A stretch of DNA of 64,000 nucleotides from Hyaloscypha bicolor E (lineage: Eukaryota > Ascomycota > Leotiomycetes > Helotiales > Hyaloscyphaceae): assembly GCF_002865645.1 (NCBI RefSeq), contig NW_020194557.1, positions 1,054,001 to 1,118,000 of the forward strand. The letters are read 5' to 3'. Positions 10,499 to 21,278 of the stretch are shown piece by piece; the first letter of the stretch is position 1, and each line of letters starts with the position of its first letter. The notes below the pieces were generated by a model. The model saw only the letters and a program-made list of their open reading frames with translations. It searched no databases and had not been told where the DNA came from. The position numbers and the translations under genes are program-made.

Positions 10499-11496
10499 AT
10501 GACATCTCAAGATTCCTTTCCACTCCCAGACCCCCGACTCAACAACAAAATCGCGCATTACGACCGCAATGAAGTTATTGCCAATCTGCACTCCTTCTAT
10601 AATTTCCTCCCCCACATCTCGGCCTCACAGATCGCCACGGCGCCCCCAGACGGCTGGCCCGAAATCACAGCCTCAAGCCTGGCAGTTCATGGCATCTACA
10701 AAACTCCCGAAGCCCTTGAACTTCTTCGCTACTTGCCGTACATCTCCTGCGACCAGCCTTGGATCATGATCACTGCAATGGTGTGCGACTACAGACGCGT
10801 GACTCTATCACCAACGGCACGTGAGAAGCCGCTTTGGATGTACCAGGTAGCGGAGAAACAGTGGCCTGCGTGGGTGGTTCAGTTAACATCGGGGACGGAT
10901 CGTGAGGACCATCGTTACATGCTGGACACGACCGACGGAACCATCACGATGCACTGTACTGGTGGCCACTTCGAGTACCCTCCGACGTATGAACCAGATG
11001 ATCCACGCGGTTGGCGCGATCGCGAGTGCTATCCGGAGACTGTCACTTTGAAAGACTGGCTGGAGAAATGGAGGGAAGAGTACCGCCAGACGACCGTCCT
11101 GGCAGTTCCGGAGGATTCTATCTACGACGGGTATGGTTCATGGGACCTTTTTTTTGGTGGTCTGGAAGATAAGCCTGGCTCTTATAATTTTGAGGAAATG
11201 GACGTGAGTAGACTTTCTGATCTTGTTGGCTCTATTTCTTGGTCTCTCGATGTCTGTAAGATGGTTTCAAATGACTAACGTATCGATCACAGGGGTTACG
11301 CAAAATTTATCGTGAGTACGGATGGCCCGACAGGGAGAAATATCGAAAACAGGCCTGTATTCAAGCTATTCAGCATTGGTATCGGAGTTTCATGGAAGGC
11401 AAACGTAAAGAGAGGAGGATTGAGTTGCTTGAATTCTGGAAGCAGCGAGGAATTGCTCCACCCGAAGAGTCGAATACCCAAGATACGGGGAAGTAA
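10499..11496 (+). CDS. Conserved fungal protein of unknown function (302 aa)
   Basis: Two exons: 10499-11203 and 11293-11496. The intron has a GTGAGT donor, a branch-like CTAAC and a CACAG acceptor, and phase 0 is kept across GAC|GGG. The chosen start (AAAATGACA) gives an N terminus beginning MTSQDSF. The segment YDRNEVIANLHSFYNFL followed by PPDGWPEI and LLRYLPYI resembles a widespread uncharacterised ascomycete family that I know only as hypothetical proteins. The C-terminal exon is basic and helical-looking (YREYGWP, then ERRIELLEFWKQRG). There is no signal peptide or membrane helix, so it is probably cytosolic or nuclear. It is intact although transposon relics flank it upstream and a pseudogene lies downstream. 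Confidence 0.82.
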
Positions 11497-11742
11497 AGTT
11501 GTGGATGAGTTCTGAGTCACAGAGGTCTTCTCTGCGGAGATCGAAGTCACTCGGCTCGGTGATCTTGCATTGTCATCATCTCAGAAACTTTGTTGGCGAT
11601 GCTCATTCAGGCCGTCGATACAAAAATACAGAAATTGGGGACAGTCAAGTTGAGCAACCGAATTAGAATCCTCCAGGACTTCGAATACTGATCGACATGA
11701 ATTTCTTTTTTACATGAGCGCCTCGTTTGAGGATAATTTACA
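11497..11742. other. Convergent intergenic region
   Basis: This lies between the 3' ends of the plus-strand hypothetical gene and the minus-strand chitinase relic. No gene, repeat or RNA was recognised. Confidence 0.4.
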
Positions 11743-14370
11743 CTAGAATTTCCCCCTTCCTCTTGAAAACTTTGGAAACTTTTTAGGCATGCTTGTAGCT
11801 TTTCCTGTCTCTGTAGGAGACTCGGCGTCTATCGAATTTGAACCCGGCAAGCTTATTAGTATCGGCTCCTCTCGAACAATAACGCTTTCGTTGGCTGAGA
11901 TCGGTGTAGCCTCAGCATTGACTGAGCTAGGTTTCGTGGGTGGCAAGGAATCTTCCCTCACGGTCTCGGAAATGGCTCTCAAGGCTTGCAACTCTCTGCT
12001 GCACGAATCATCGCTGCAAGAATCGAAACCAAATTCCCAACGAAGCTCCTCAGGAGAGGCGACACGGCTGGAGTTGCCGTCAATCATAATAAGTTGTAAC
12101 ACGCCTGACCATAGATGGCGCAGAGTATGGGATGAACAGGGTTTGTGGGGCCGAAATCATCGATGGCAGTGATGACTTTTCTGTGAACTGAGGGGTCACA
12201 CCAGCCGTTGTTATCTGCTCTTTTTGCAGTATTCCCACAGGTGCTGGTGCTGGAAATCGAGTGGCTTGATTCGGTAGGCCGAAACTCTTTTGTAGCTGTT
12301 GGTTTGTCCATAGAAAGCGTATGTTCTTTGCCGAATACCTTGAATTCGGCTTGGCCTTCTTTTTCAACGTCCTTGACACACAGATTGATGAGTGCTGGGG
12401 TAGCAGTAATCTCGGCAATGTCCAAGATCTTGCTTGCAAGGACAATGGTCAGCCTTGAATTGAAAGTGACAGAGAGACGGAAGCGGCAAGGTTGAAGAGA
12501 AGGTTGAACTTACCAATAAAGGAATAACATCCTCAAGCAGTTCCAGAGGAGCAAGCAATTCTGGAACAGCCAGACGACAGAACGCCCTGGCAGCGATGCC
12601 AAGAGCCGCTTGTTCGGCAACAGCTTCAGCTGCTACTTTTGCTGCGTCTTCAGCCTGAGTTTTGAGATCGCTCCCCGATAGCACTGGCGTGAAGCCTTTG
12701 CAGCAATGACTTTATGTACCACCTGTGCACGCCCGGGCGCCTTTCGATTTACCAAAACTGTTGGTGTCCTTCACAATTTCGGTTCCCCCGTCCGCGCAAC
12801 CGCCCATGCATGAGAGACCCATCCCACGGTACCCGTGCTACTGGCAAGTGCCTACCGTGGTCTTGTCTGCACAACTGTATGTTCCGGATCGTTAGCACAC
12901 GTTATTTATTCCTGATTCAACGTCCGAATCTTTTGAAAAAGAAACTGAAGCAGCTTGTTTGAAAGCAGTAAATGAACTCAGATTTGCTTACCAAAGATTG
13001 CGGTGCTGGCCAGCGCCACAGCGGCATAAGTGGATATTTGATTTGGCTGTCCATCCATTTGTGTCACTTCGTTTGTACCCGTTTTTCAATCGACGTTGCA
13101 GTCGGTAATATAGCAGGTAACTCCTGCTGCCAGATTGTCGCTCATCTGTTTAGCATCGGCTTGATTTTGAGTTGTGATACCGCTGACGCGAATAAGTCAG
13201 TTTGGCAGTATAGAAATGGTTATGAAGGGGGCAAGGACCAACGCAACTGGGGAGAAGGTAGCAGGAAAAACTTACGGAGCGGCTGCGAGCCCGTTATCAG
13301 CGGTCTGGTTTCTTTGATCAATGGCCCAAATTTGTGTTACGGTTAGCGTATTCAAAGGCTTTCTTTGAATCATCCCTTACCATAGTACCTCCGAGGTGTC
13401 GCGAGTTTGCAAATGTTCTCTTTTGTTGGAAAGTATCATCGCCGTCATAGCTCACCCATTGGTTGCTGTCCCAAGTTATCCATTTGACAGCGGCTGTTTT
13501 ATCCCAAACGGGTGTGAGGCTGTTCGTTGAGATGATGTTTTCGATCTCTTCAGATCCATGATCCCGCTGGCATCCGTGCAGGGGCCAGCGTTCGCACCTC
13601 CTGTGAATTGACACACTCCATTTGGGGTGCTGCACGATGGGCCAGAAAGTGTAAAGCTTCTGCCATACTGATTTGGAGTTAGTATACCCTCGTTCACAGA
13701 AACAAATTGAACTTGCTTACCCATATGAGTCCCAAGTTAACTTGCGCAGGCTCAACACCAGCACGCCAAAGCAAATCCAGGCCCATATCAATCTCAGTGA
13801 CATTTGTATGCGAGTTGATATAATGACCTAGAAATAGGGAAGCTGCATCCCACACGCCATGAACTTCCTTCTGTTAGCCCAACACAGACTCGAAAACGTC
13901 CTTGAAGGAATGGCATGCTCGCTTGCGATCATGGGTCATGAAATTGAACCAGTCAACGCTTGGAGCAATGTTCTTGAGATCAAAGTGTTGGGGACACCAG
14001 TAAGATGTAGGGAGAGTCATGGAGATGCCGTATTTCGTGCCCGATTGATTCTTGGTCAGCTATAATCATGTTGACGAACTCGAGATTGGGAAAGCAACTT
14101 ACCAAGAGCAGCTCGCAACTCTGTCACAAGAGAAACATAATTTTCCGTATCGGCCGTGACACCTCCTCTATCGTCGGCCTGGGGGTAACCCCAGTCCAGA
14201 TCAACGCCGTCGAAGCTGTAATGATTCATGAGGGCAAGCAAACCCGTGATGAATTGCCGACGGTTTCATGACGAGCTCATCATATCACTAAAGGCGCTTC
14301 TCGTTGGGCCCGGGTCCGTAAATGACTAGCCTCCGACTGATATCCATGCCTGTAACCCGTTTGCCAATAT
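11743..14370 (-). pseudogene. Decayed subgroup C (GH18) chitinase
   Basis: The minus strand reads, in order, as a GH18 domain and the long C-terminal region of fungal subgroup C chitinases. At about 14340 it has AWISVGG then TAG where the family has Trp. Next come SFTDPGPT, then SSS-TGA. The active-site strand at about 14190 reads DGVDLDWGYP, with Gly in place of the catalytic Glu. Then come YGRSFTLS, a one-base frameshift near 13550, LGGTM next to an intron whose acceptor reads CAA instead of CAG, AIDQRNQTADNGL, a TGA for Trp (about 13095), TCQ-TAG (about 12855), GGT-TAA (about 12705) and CCKGF. The open C-terminal part (12684-11743) includes AAEAVAEQAALGIA and FKVFGKEHTLSMDKPT. Several lesions fit C-to-T or G-to-A change. 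The N-terminal LysM and chitin-binding modules are absent. Subgroup C chitinases are secreted or wall enzymes; this copy cannot encode an active one. Confidence 0.85.
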
Positions 14371-14760
14371 AATTCCAATATGTGTGGCAGTCAAAAGAAG
14401 GGATAGTATCCAGACGATGAAGAAGTGGTAGGGGATCATAGATTGCATTTTTGCTAAGGCAACACATTGGATACCGATGCTGGTTATGATTGTTGATCGC
14501 TGAAGCAGAGGAGTAGTTTTCGGAATACTTTTCCTTCGGTGTTGCGTTTTGATTCGCTGAGGATTATGGTGCAGAATATGAAGAGGGATGTTCCAGCTGT
14601 GATGTCGAAGGAGTGGAGGACCTGGAGGCTGTTTAGTTATTGTTTTTAGAGGGAGAAGGGGGCTCGTACGCCCGCGCCTGCGTGTCCTGCATCTGCGTTC
14701 GCCTCGCTGGGAGGATTTGTGCAATTGAGGGAAGCCACAGTCAGCAACAGTTCAACATTC
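14345..14760 (-). pseudogene. Relic of an uncharacterised fungal multi-pass membrane protein
   Basis: On the minus strand an exon end (NCTNPPSEANAD), a probable intron (GTACGA to CTAAACAG, about 14621-14670) and further segments read as a membrane protein. The key stretch, FSDQQ followed by TSIGIQCVALAKM, YHFFIVWILSLLLTATHIG, resembles a common fungal membrane family in which FSD.Q.(V/I)TG.AI and a YH.....L.....THL motif occur. The reading then runs straight into the chitinase frame (LANGLQAWISVGG) with no chitinase N terminus between. It looks like a chimera of two truncated genes. Family recognition is from memory of the motif pattern and is moderate. Confidence 0.45.
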
Positions 14761-15459
14761 CTCAACCACGAAACTCTTGAAAATTACGCAAGAAGAGAAA
14801 CAAGGTGTACCGCTTAAAGAGAGTTACTTTAAATTTACTTTTAAACAAAAAATATATTTAGCTTGTGTTTATAACTATAATTCTATAATATAAGCATTTT
14901 ATAGAAAGATTAAACTATTATAAATAAAAGTAGCAAAAATAGTTATTTTTAATATTTCCTTTATAAAAGTTGTATTTATTTTTTAGTACTTTTTATAACT
15001 TTAGTACATTTAGGCTTCCAGAACCTAAACCCCTTAATAAAATAGTAGTACTAGTCTATGCGACTATTTTAATTTACTTTTTATAAGTATTAGATTTAAA
15101 TTAATAAAGATATAAGGAAGTTAAACTTGGAAAACGAGGTGCGAAGGGATACCCCCAGAAACTGTGCGCACAGACAAAAAGCGCATCTCCTTACAAAGCA
15201 GCTTTGCCACGTTTCTGGCTTGTTACCGGCTAGTGCTTCCTCCTTCGCCGCAACCACCTTAACTAAGGCACGGGGAGAAAACGACCGGGCCAATGGCTAG
15301 TGAGTTCTCGTATAACCCCTCCCCTTCCTTATAGGACGGAGCTTATGGAATTCATTCATAGATCTATATATATCAGCGGGAGATTCTGGTCTCCAGCATC
15401 CAAACCTCTCGATTTCTCCTGGTCAACAAGAGCACGTCTTGTAATAACAACCTACCAAC
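14761..15459. other. AT-rich patch and upstream region of the monooxygenase relic
   Basis: Positions about 14815-15125 are strongly AT-rich, as after RIP, with no recognisable element ends. Positions 15130-15459 have normal composition and include the promoter region and leader of the gene at 15460 (TATATATAT at about 15365). No gene was seen. Confidence 0.45.
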
Positions 15460-16865
15460 ATGGCATATAATACCTCAAAGAAAGTCGTTATCGTCGGCGG
15501 CTCCCTGGGCGGTCTTTTCACAGGCATCGTCTTCGTTCGCCTTGGCTACAACGTCACGATCCTAGAGCGCACTCCCGCCTCATCTCTCCAAGACTAGGGC
15601 GCCGGCATCGCATTCTACCTGATGATCCCTCCTATCCAAGAAGCGATGAAGAACCTCGGTACCTCAGGCGCTCCTATCGTGGATTTTCTGGAACAATATG
15701 ATGGGACCAAAACTCCGACTCTTACCGCAGATGGAATTCAGTATCTGAATAAGGATGGGAGTATTAAGTTCACGACAGGGGGAGATGGAATAACAGCTCA
15801 AGTTGCGAGTTGGGATTTGTTGTACAATATTTTGAGGGCTAATTTTGACGGTGGGCATGAAGCGGGTTATGTTGCCGCTCCTCCGGAGATGGAGGGCGAT
15901 GGGGTAGCGAACTATGTTTCTGATGTGAGAGTCACTGACCTGACGGAAGTTGATGAATTGGTGGAAGTTGGATATGAGAGTGTGGATGGAAGGAAGGGGG
16001 CCTTGCAGGCTGATATTGTCATTGGCGCTGATGGGCCGAGTTCTACAGTGAGGAAGCTTTTGCTTCCTGAGGTCGAGAGAACTTATGTGGGGTATGTTAC
16101 TTGGAGAGGGACGGTCAAGGAAAGTCTACTTTCAGATGAAACTAGAACCTTACTCGGCACCAAGGTTCGTTCTGGCTTGCGAGTCTTTAAGGCTGCAAAA
16201 GCTTACACAGTGTAGTCTTGCATCGCCTTTACCAGGGGGTCCCAGGTCGTATGGTAAGTGACCCAAGTTTTCTAGCTACTGCATACTTGTACCTTGCTGA
16301 AAATGTGGATAGTTATAAGATCCCTGGCTTGAAAGGATCCCTTGTTCCTGGGGACTTATTCGCCAACCTCGTTTGGTACCAAAACCACGACCAGGCCGAA
16401 CTCAAAAGGATACTCACTGACAGCGATGATGTCTCACATAAGTACTCGCTAAAAATTGGAAAGATCGATCCGAAAGTCAAGGAGGAGCAGGGAAAAGTAG
16501 CAGCAGCCATTTTTCCACCACAACTTGCAGAAGTCTGGCAGAAAATCGAATCTCCTTTCATCCAAGCAATTACTGACAGCTTGACTACAAAATCAGTCTT
16601 CATGAATGAGAAGGTGTTCTTGGTTGGAGATGCGGTGGCCACGTTGAGGCCTCACACTAGTGCCGGAACCTCCCAGGCTGCAATGAATGCGTTGTTCTTG
16701 AAGAAGGTATTTGATAAGGAAGGTGGAATGAGCATCGAGGAGCGGGAGAAGACTACAGTCGGGTGGGCGACTTTTGCAAAGAAATTGGGAGTGCAAATGG
16801 GGAATTTGAGTCAATTTGGGGACCATCCGATGGCGGATAATGGAGAGCTTTCCAGCAAGATGTAG
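15460..16865 (+). pseudogene. FAD-dependent monooxygenase (PHBH fold), broken
   Basis: The ATG at 15460 opens a dinucleotide-binding segment (KKVVIVGGSLGGLFTGIVF, then ILER). After 45 codons a TAG (15595-15597) replaces what is normally Gln in QDQGAGI-type sequence. The frame then continues to about 16213 and includes the second FAD motif (ADIVIGADGPSSTVRKLLL). A second frame (16218-16865) has WY then the GD motif FLVGDAVATLRPHTSAGTSQ of aromatic-ring hydroxylase-type flavoproteins. Between the two frames (about 16200-16330) the reading is disordered. A GTAAGT...GATAG intron at about 16254-16316 may explain part of it, but a frameshift is also needed. Taken together, it is a single gene of about 450 codons with at least one stop and one frame break. 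No partner genes of a pathway are adjacent. Confidence 0.75.
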
Positions 16866-17652
16866 AGCATCTTTGAAGGTTCACTGTCAATGAATAGATA
16901 ATGTTTGCGAAACAGATCGCTTTGAGTTACGTGACATACAGGGGCACTATGCTTCCGGGATCAAGAAGTTTCCTTAAAAAAATGGGGGGGGGGGGCGGGG
17001 GGGCGGGGGGGCGGGGGGGCGGGCCCTGCAGAGGAGAACTTGCTCGCCAGACTTGAGTTTCAATTTTTGTTGGCCCGGAAGAGTTTCCATTAGCTAGTGA
17101 CACCACTCAGCTGTCAGTTGACATACACGTGATTCACCCCTTTTTGAAGTAGCTCAGCTGCAAAGGCATATAAACCCTCCGCCAAACCGCACTTCTTGTA
17201 CTTTAGACCTCTCAATCTACGTCAACTTTACCCTCACATTTTGAAGCCTTATGACATGCCAAATACTGCTTTATTCATGCAATTGTCATCAGCCTTGTAC
17301 ATGCGACTATGTTTACTCAGCCCCTAGTACTGTGACTCTAAATGCTTTCTATTAACGTCTTGGGATCCGTGAAACTGCATTTCAAAGTTTCAAGCTGCTA
17401 CTTAAGAGTAATCCACCTAAAAAGAATCTTCATATACAAATACTTGCTCGAGGGTGTTGACTCCAACACTAGAACACTACATGTGTGCTCCAACGGCCAC
17501 TCCAGAATCCCGAGCACGTACGCTAAAGAATGCGCGGCTCCCTGCATCGTAGGAGAGTTCGTCTCGTACGCCTCAAAATAAAGCACGCCTTCAAAGGCTT
17601 CCTCTGGTTCAAATTCCTTTTACGGCAGGCCGAAATGTGTGAGAAATGAATG
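16866..17652. other. Gene-free region with a G-rich tract
   Basis: No convincing gene. Short open frames at about 17342-17581 occur on both strands with no family features. The G-rich tract at 16984 is listed separately. Confidence 0.4.
16984..17023 (+). repeat. G-rich tract with quadruplex potential
   Basis: Twelve G, then three runs of seven G and a final GGG, each separated by a single C. This fits the pattern of an intramolecular G-quadruplex with one-base loops. It lies about 120 bp downstream of the broken monooxygenase. Confidence 0.9.
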
Positions 17653-17655
17653 AGT

Positions 17656-17743
17656 AGAATAGAGTAGAGTAGAGTAGAGTAGAGTAGAGTAGAGTAGAGT
17701 AGAGTAGAGTAGAGTAGAGTAGAGTAGAGTAGAGTAGAGTAGT
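17656..17743. repeat. Pentanucleotide microsatellite (AGAGT)n
   Basis: About sixteen uninterrupted AGAGT units at about 17661-17740, with imperfect units at each side. It marks the border between normal sequence and an AT-rich stretch that starts at about 17755. Confidence 0.95.
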
Positions 17744-17877
17744 AGCCCTTACTTATATTCTATTTATTAAATATTCTTGCTACTTATATTCTACTTATAT
17801 TCTACTTATATTCTAATTAAGGTAATTATAAATATTTATAAAATACCTTAAATAGTATATATATAAGGTATATAATA

Positions 17878-18165
17878 GCAGGGTAATATATAAGTAGTTA
17901 AGGTAAGTAAGCTATAGAATAACGCTTGCAAGTATAACTAATTCCAAGAAGTAATTCTAGTAAAAGACTAATTAATACCCCTTTCTAAAGCTAGGAGCAT
18001 CTCCCTATATATTCCCTAATACTTAGCCAAGTATGCAAAGCCCTTTACTTAATTAGGAAATGCGATCCCATGCGATCCGTATAATTCTGATCGCAAGCTT
18101 TACCCAGAATAGGGAACTAGATCCACGACATCTGACACCTGTCCATGCGCCATCACGTGTGCCCA
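17878..18165 (+). repeat. Diverged, RIP-like copy of the 18.6-kb repeat
   Basis: This stretch follows the same order of blocks as 18600-18870: AGCAGGGT, AAGTAGT-AAGGTAAG, AAGTATAA-T-ATTCCAAGAA, CCTTTCTAAAGCT, TAGGGAAT or TAGGAAATGCGATC, and near the end CATGCGCCATCAC versus ATGTGCGCATCAC. Most differences are C-to-T or G-to-A, making this copy AT-rich. It is a direct repeat of the arm at 18587 and inverted relative to the arm at 19075. Confidence 0.6.
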
Positions 18166-18586
18166 TTACAACACATAACGTGCGTACGTGCCTGGCTAGC
18201 ATTATTAGTTAAAGTTCCGGCTTCTCCCGCTCTAGCGCCGCCTCGCTATCTAAGTAGTGTGGGAGGGAAACTGCGACAAGACAAAAACCCACATAAAGTA
18301 CACCAGAGCGCAAAACGTGACTTGATAGTAAAACAACAGGAACAAAGGCATAAACAGTAAAGCATAAATAGTGTGCAGTGTGCAAAAGATCAATTGATTG
18401 AATATGAAGAAGGGATTCTTGTCTAGAACTACAGAAAATCCAGCTTTCTTATGTGATTCCCGCAAGTCACGTGCAAAAGGCCCGGTCTTTGTCATGCGAC
18501 CAAAACCTCAAAACTGTCAAAACAAAGCGATTTTGATAGAGTACGGCTTGCCGTCCCACAGTAGGCAATGGCAAGGCATGGTAAGT

Positions 18587-18776
18587 GTGAGGCGCACAAT
18601 AGCAGGGTGCTACGCAAGTAGTCAAGGTAAGGGGTGGAATCCAAGGTAAAGTATGGAGTGAAGCGTGGAAGTATAATTGATTCCAAGAACTGGTTCCAAG
18701 ATGCCCATTTCCAAAGCTCGCATGCCTCCATATATAGTATCTAGCGTTCCGCTGGATGTACGAAAGCACTAGTCCC
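18587..18776 (+). repeat. Left arm of a 190-bp inverted repeat
   Basis: Reverse complement of 19075-19264 with very few mismatches. It runs from GTGAGGCGCACAAT to GCACTAGTCCC, and the block TAGCCCAATTAGGCTACCAAA just inside is also mirrored near 19057. The spacer of about 300 bp is partly AT-rich. No open frame is credible across it. It is probably part of a repeat family (MITE or LTR fragments). Confidence 0.85.
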
Positions 18777-19074
18777 AGTTAGGGAATGCGATCTCACATA
18801 AGTACTAGCCCAATTAGGCTACCAAATCCACCTGGACGTTCGCTCGTGCTCTGGGCACATGTGCGCATCACACTAGTAAACACTCGTCACGTGACCGGAA
18901 TAAATTAATATTTGCTTAATAATTATTAATAACTAAGACATTTATTAGTAGCTCTAGTTAAACTAAGCTAAGTCGTATATAAAACTAATATCCTCTTCGA
19001 AATCCCGTGCTTTAGTTCGCTTACTGTAATACGCACATTAACAGTAATATCAGGCTGAATTTGGTAGCCTAATT

Positions 19075-19264
19075 GGGACTAGTGCTTTCGTACATCCAGC
19101 GGAACGCTAGATACTATATATGGAGGCATGCGAGCTTTGGAAATGGGCATCTTGGAACCAGTTCTTGGAATCAATTATACTTCCACGCTTCACTCCATAC
19201 TTTACCTTGGATTCCACCCCTTACCTTGACACTTGCGTAGCACCCTGCTATTGTGCGCCTCACA
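19075..19264 (-). repeat. Right arm of the 190-bp inverted repeat
   Basis: Mirror copy of 18587-18776. It is followed within 20 bp by a run of 19 T at about 19282-19300. The T run could be a retroposition mark on the opposite strand or a chance homopolymer. Confidence 0.85.
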
Positions 19265-21278
19265 ACTAGCATTTATAAATATTTTTTTTTTTTTTTTTTT
19301 CCATTTAACGTGCTTTATCAGTTTACAACTATGTAGCACTGTAGGTCCTCTCTGCCTACGAGCCAGAATACCTGACCTCAGTCAGTATGTTCTTCTCTAT
19401 TACTAATCCAAATTCCTTCAATGACACAGAGCCCCCTAGATATCCATTCGGTACAGTAGTTAAGGAAGACTATCCCTGTACGTTCTTACCCATACAACTT
19501 GACAAACTCTAGTCATTTGCGTCTACTGCCCTGCCAGGAAAAACCATGAAAACCAGCTGGTACAACGTAACCCGTTCGCCGGTCCTAGATCTTAAATCCA
19601 AGAGTCAACGGTACGAGATAACGGACTATTACATAGCCTAACGCTGTTCAGCAACAGGGGCAGGTATCCAGGCTGTGTCTCCGACCTCTCTCTTCCCCGA
19701 ATATCCTCCTTATACCCCCTCCCAAACCTCAGTTCGAGACCCGATATAATGCCACAATATTCGTAGTTATAGAGAGTAAACTTGGCGTCGTGAATCCGCT
19801 AGCCACCATTCCAGGTCCGTAGAGGCGTAGGAAACGTCTACTCATTACAAGAAAGGCTCTCCTGGCTAGAAAAGGGTACGAAAAGAAGAATAGGACGACG
19901 TAACCGAAATTGAGGTCCAAAGGAGTGGCGATGGAAGGGGCTTCGTACTTTGCGAGAAGTTACAAGCTCGAGGCGCTTGTAACAGACAGTAGATGTTGAA
20001 TCTAACCAGGTCCTCTGTAACTGTCGATGCGTTTCGTTCCAACTAAATCCAAAACCCTTCCTAATGTATTCGTATTCTGGTGTTGTCGTGTTGACCAAAG
20101 TGGGGTGAAAACTCTGATTTCGGTGGCGGATTCGCCCATATAAACAGAATGCGACAAAACTAAGGCTCTATCAGTGAGGTGTTGGTTAACCTATCGTCGT
20201 AGTGGCCACTAGAAGTCGCATATGTCGTACCGCGGGCGGAGTGGCGGCGAGGAGGAGGATATTCGTCGTCGTCGTATGACTCAATCTTGGCTCTGCAGAC
20301 TCTCAATCGAGAGCTGGAGGTTCGTAGAGGACACCGCGTACAGGTGTTGAGTCTTCGCCCTCCATTTATAAATATTCATGATTACATATTTTACTCTACT
20401 CAAATTTTTTGAGTTTTACGCTACTTACATTCTATTCAATACTACCCATGAATATTCATGAGTAGTATGAATACCTTGAGTATTTCTTTCTCATACTGGG
20501 CCGAATAATAGTGCCGTCGTAGGCGGACCCTTCTTCTCATTTCTACACCTTGCAGCCTGCCTGTTCCGCGTGGCCTTATGTGGCCTTTTCAAGCACACTC
20601 TTCTATTTTTATGAGCCCAGATCTCTGTAAAACCGTCTTTTAGTAACTAAGACGGAAATCTTAGTGATCTACTGTTCTTCCTGTTCAAGTCAGCCAAGCC
20701 AGGGTCCGGGCTTCGTCAAGGACTTCCTTCCCTCGTGACCTCCTTGACGCGCTTAAGGACAAGCAAAAAGCCGGGAAGCTCGTTTGCGACATTTTAATGG
20801 AGACATGCCGGCAGCCATGGAAGACCTTGAAGTGCCGTCTACGATAAAATCGAAGGCGACTTCACCAGTGTACCAACTTCATAAAATCTCTCCCCACGCT
20901 TGCCCTCAAGTCCAATTCCTTCATCCGCAAATTCGCAAGAGAAAATTTCGAGCATCGCAGTTATTTCGCATCCCCTGACTTAGGCCAGTCACTTGAAAGG
21001 ATTAGATTATGTAATATATTTATCATCCAGCAAGTTTGCTCATGATATCGAAAAGAATTTGAAATTTTCCGGAAGTCTGCATTGTCAGCCTTGCAGTTGC
21101 CGCCCCGGTAGCTGGCACTGGCCAATGACGATATGCTGACAAGTCCTGAATCAGCATCTTGAAATCAAAAGACCCCACATTTCTCTAAGGCTGAGATCCT
21201 CCATAAGTCCGTCATGATCCGCAAAGAACATTCCTTCTCTTTCTCTTCTTTTTCCTATAAGTATACCATTCATTCTCA
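19265..21278. other. Two-kilobase stretch without a recognisable gene
   Basis: Open frames at 19729-20098 (minus, two overlapping frames of 63 and 86 codons) and 20784-20978 (plus) show no family features. A segment at about 20220-20340 on the plus strand is arginine- and glutamate-rich in translation and could be a transposon gag-type relic, but this is a guess. Positions 20360-20480 are AT-rich with repeated TTCATGA and ATATTCATGA motifs. The last 80 bp (TTCCTATAAGTATACC at about 21249) look like the promoter and leader of the pirin locus. Confidence 0.35.

Noticed and set aside
14326..14724. 132-codon minus-strand frame read as one protein
   Set aside because: The frame mixes a wrong-frame arginine-rich start with the end of a membrane-protein exon and the beginning of the chitinase. 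It is better explained as two relics.
17656..17743. Regular repeats considered as a CRISPR-like array
   Set aside because: Simple 5-bp tandem repeat with no spacers, in a eukaryotic genome.
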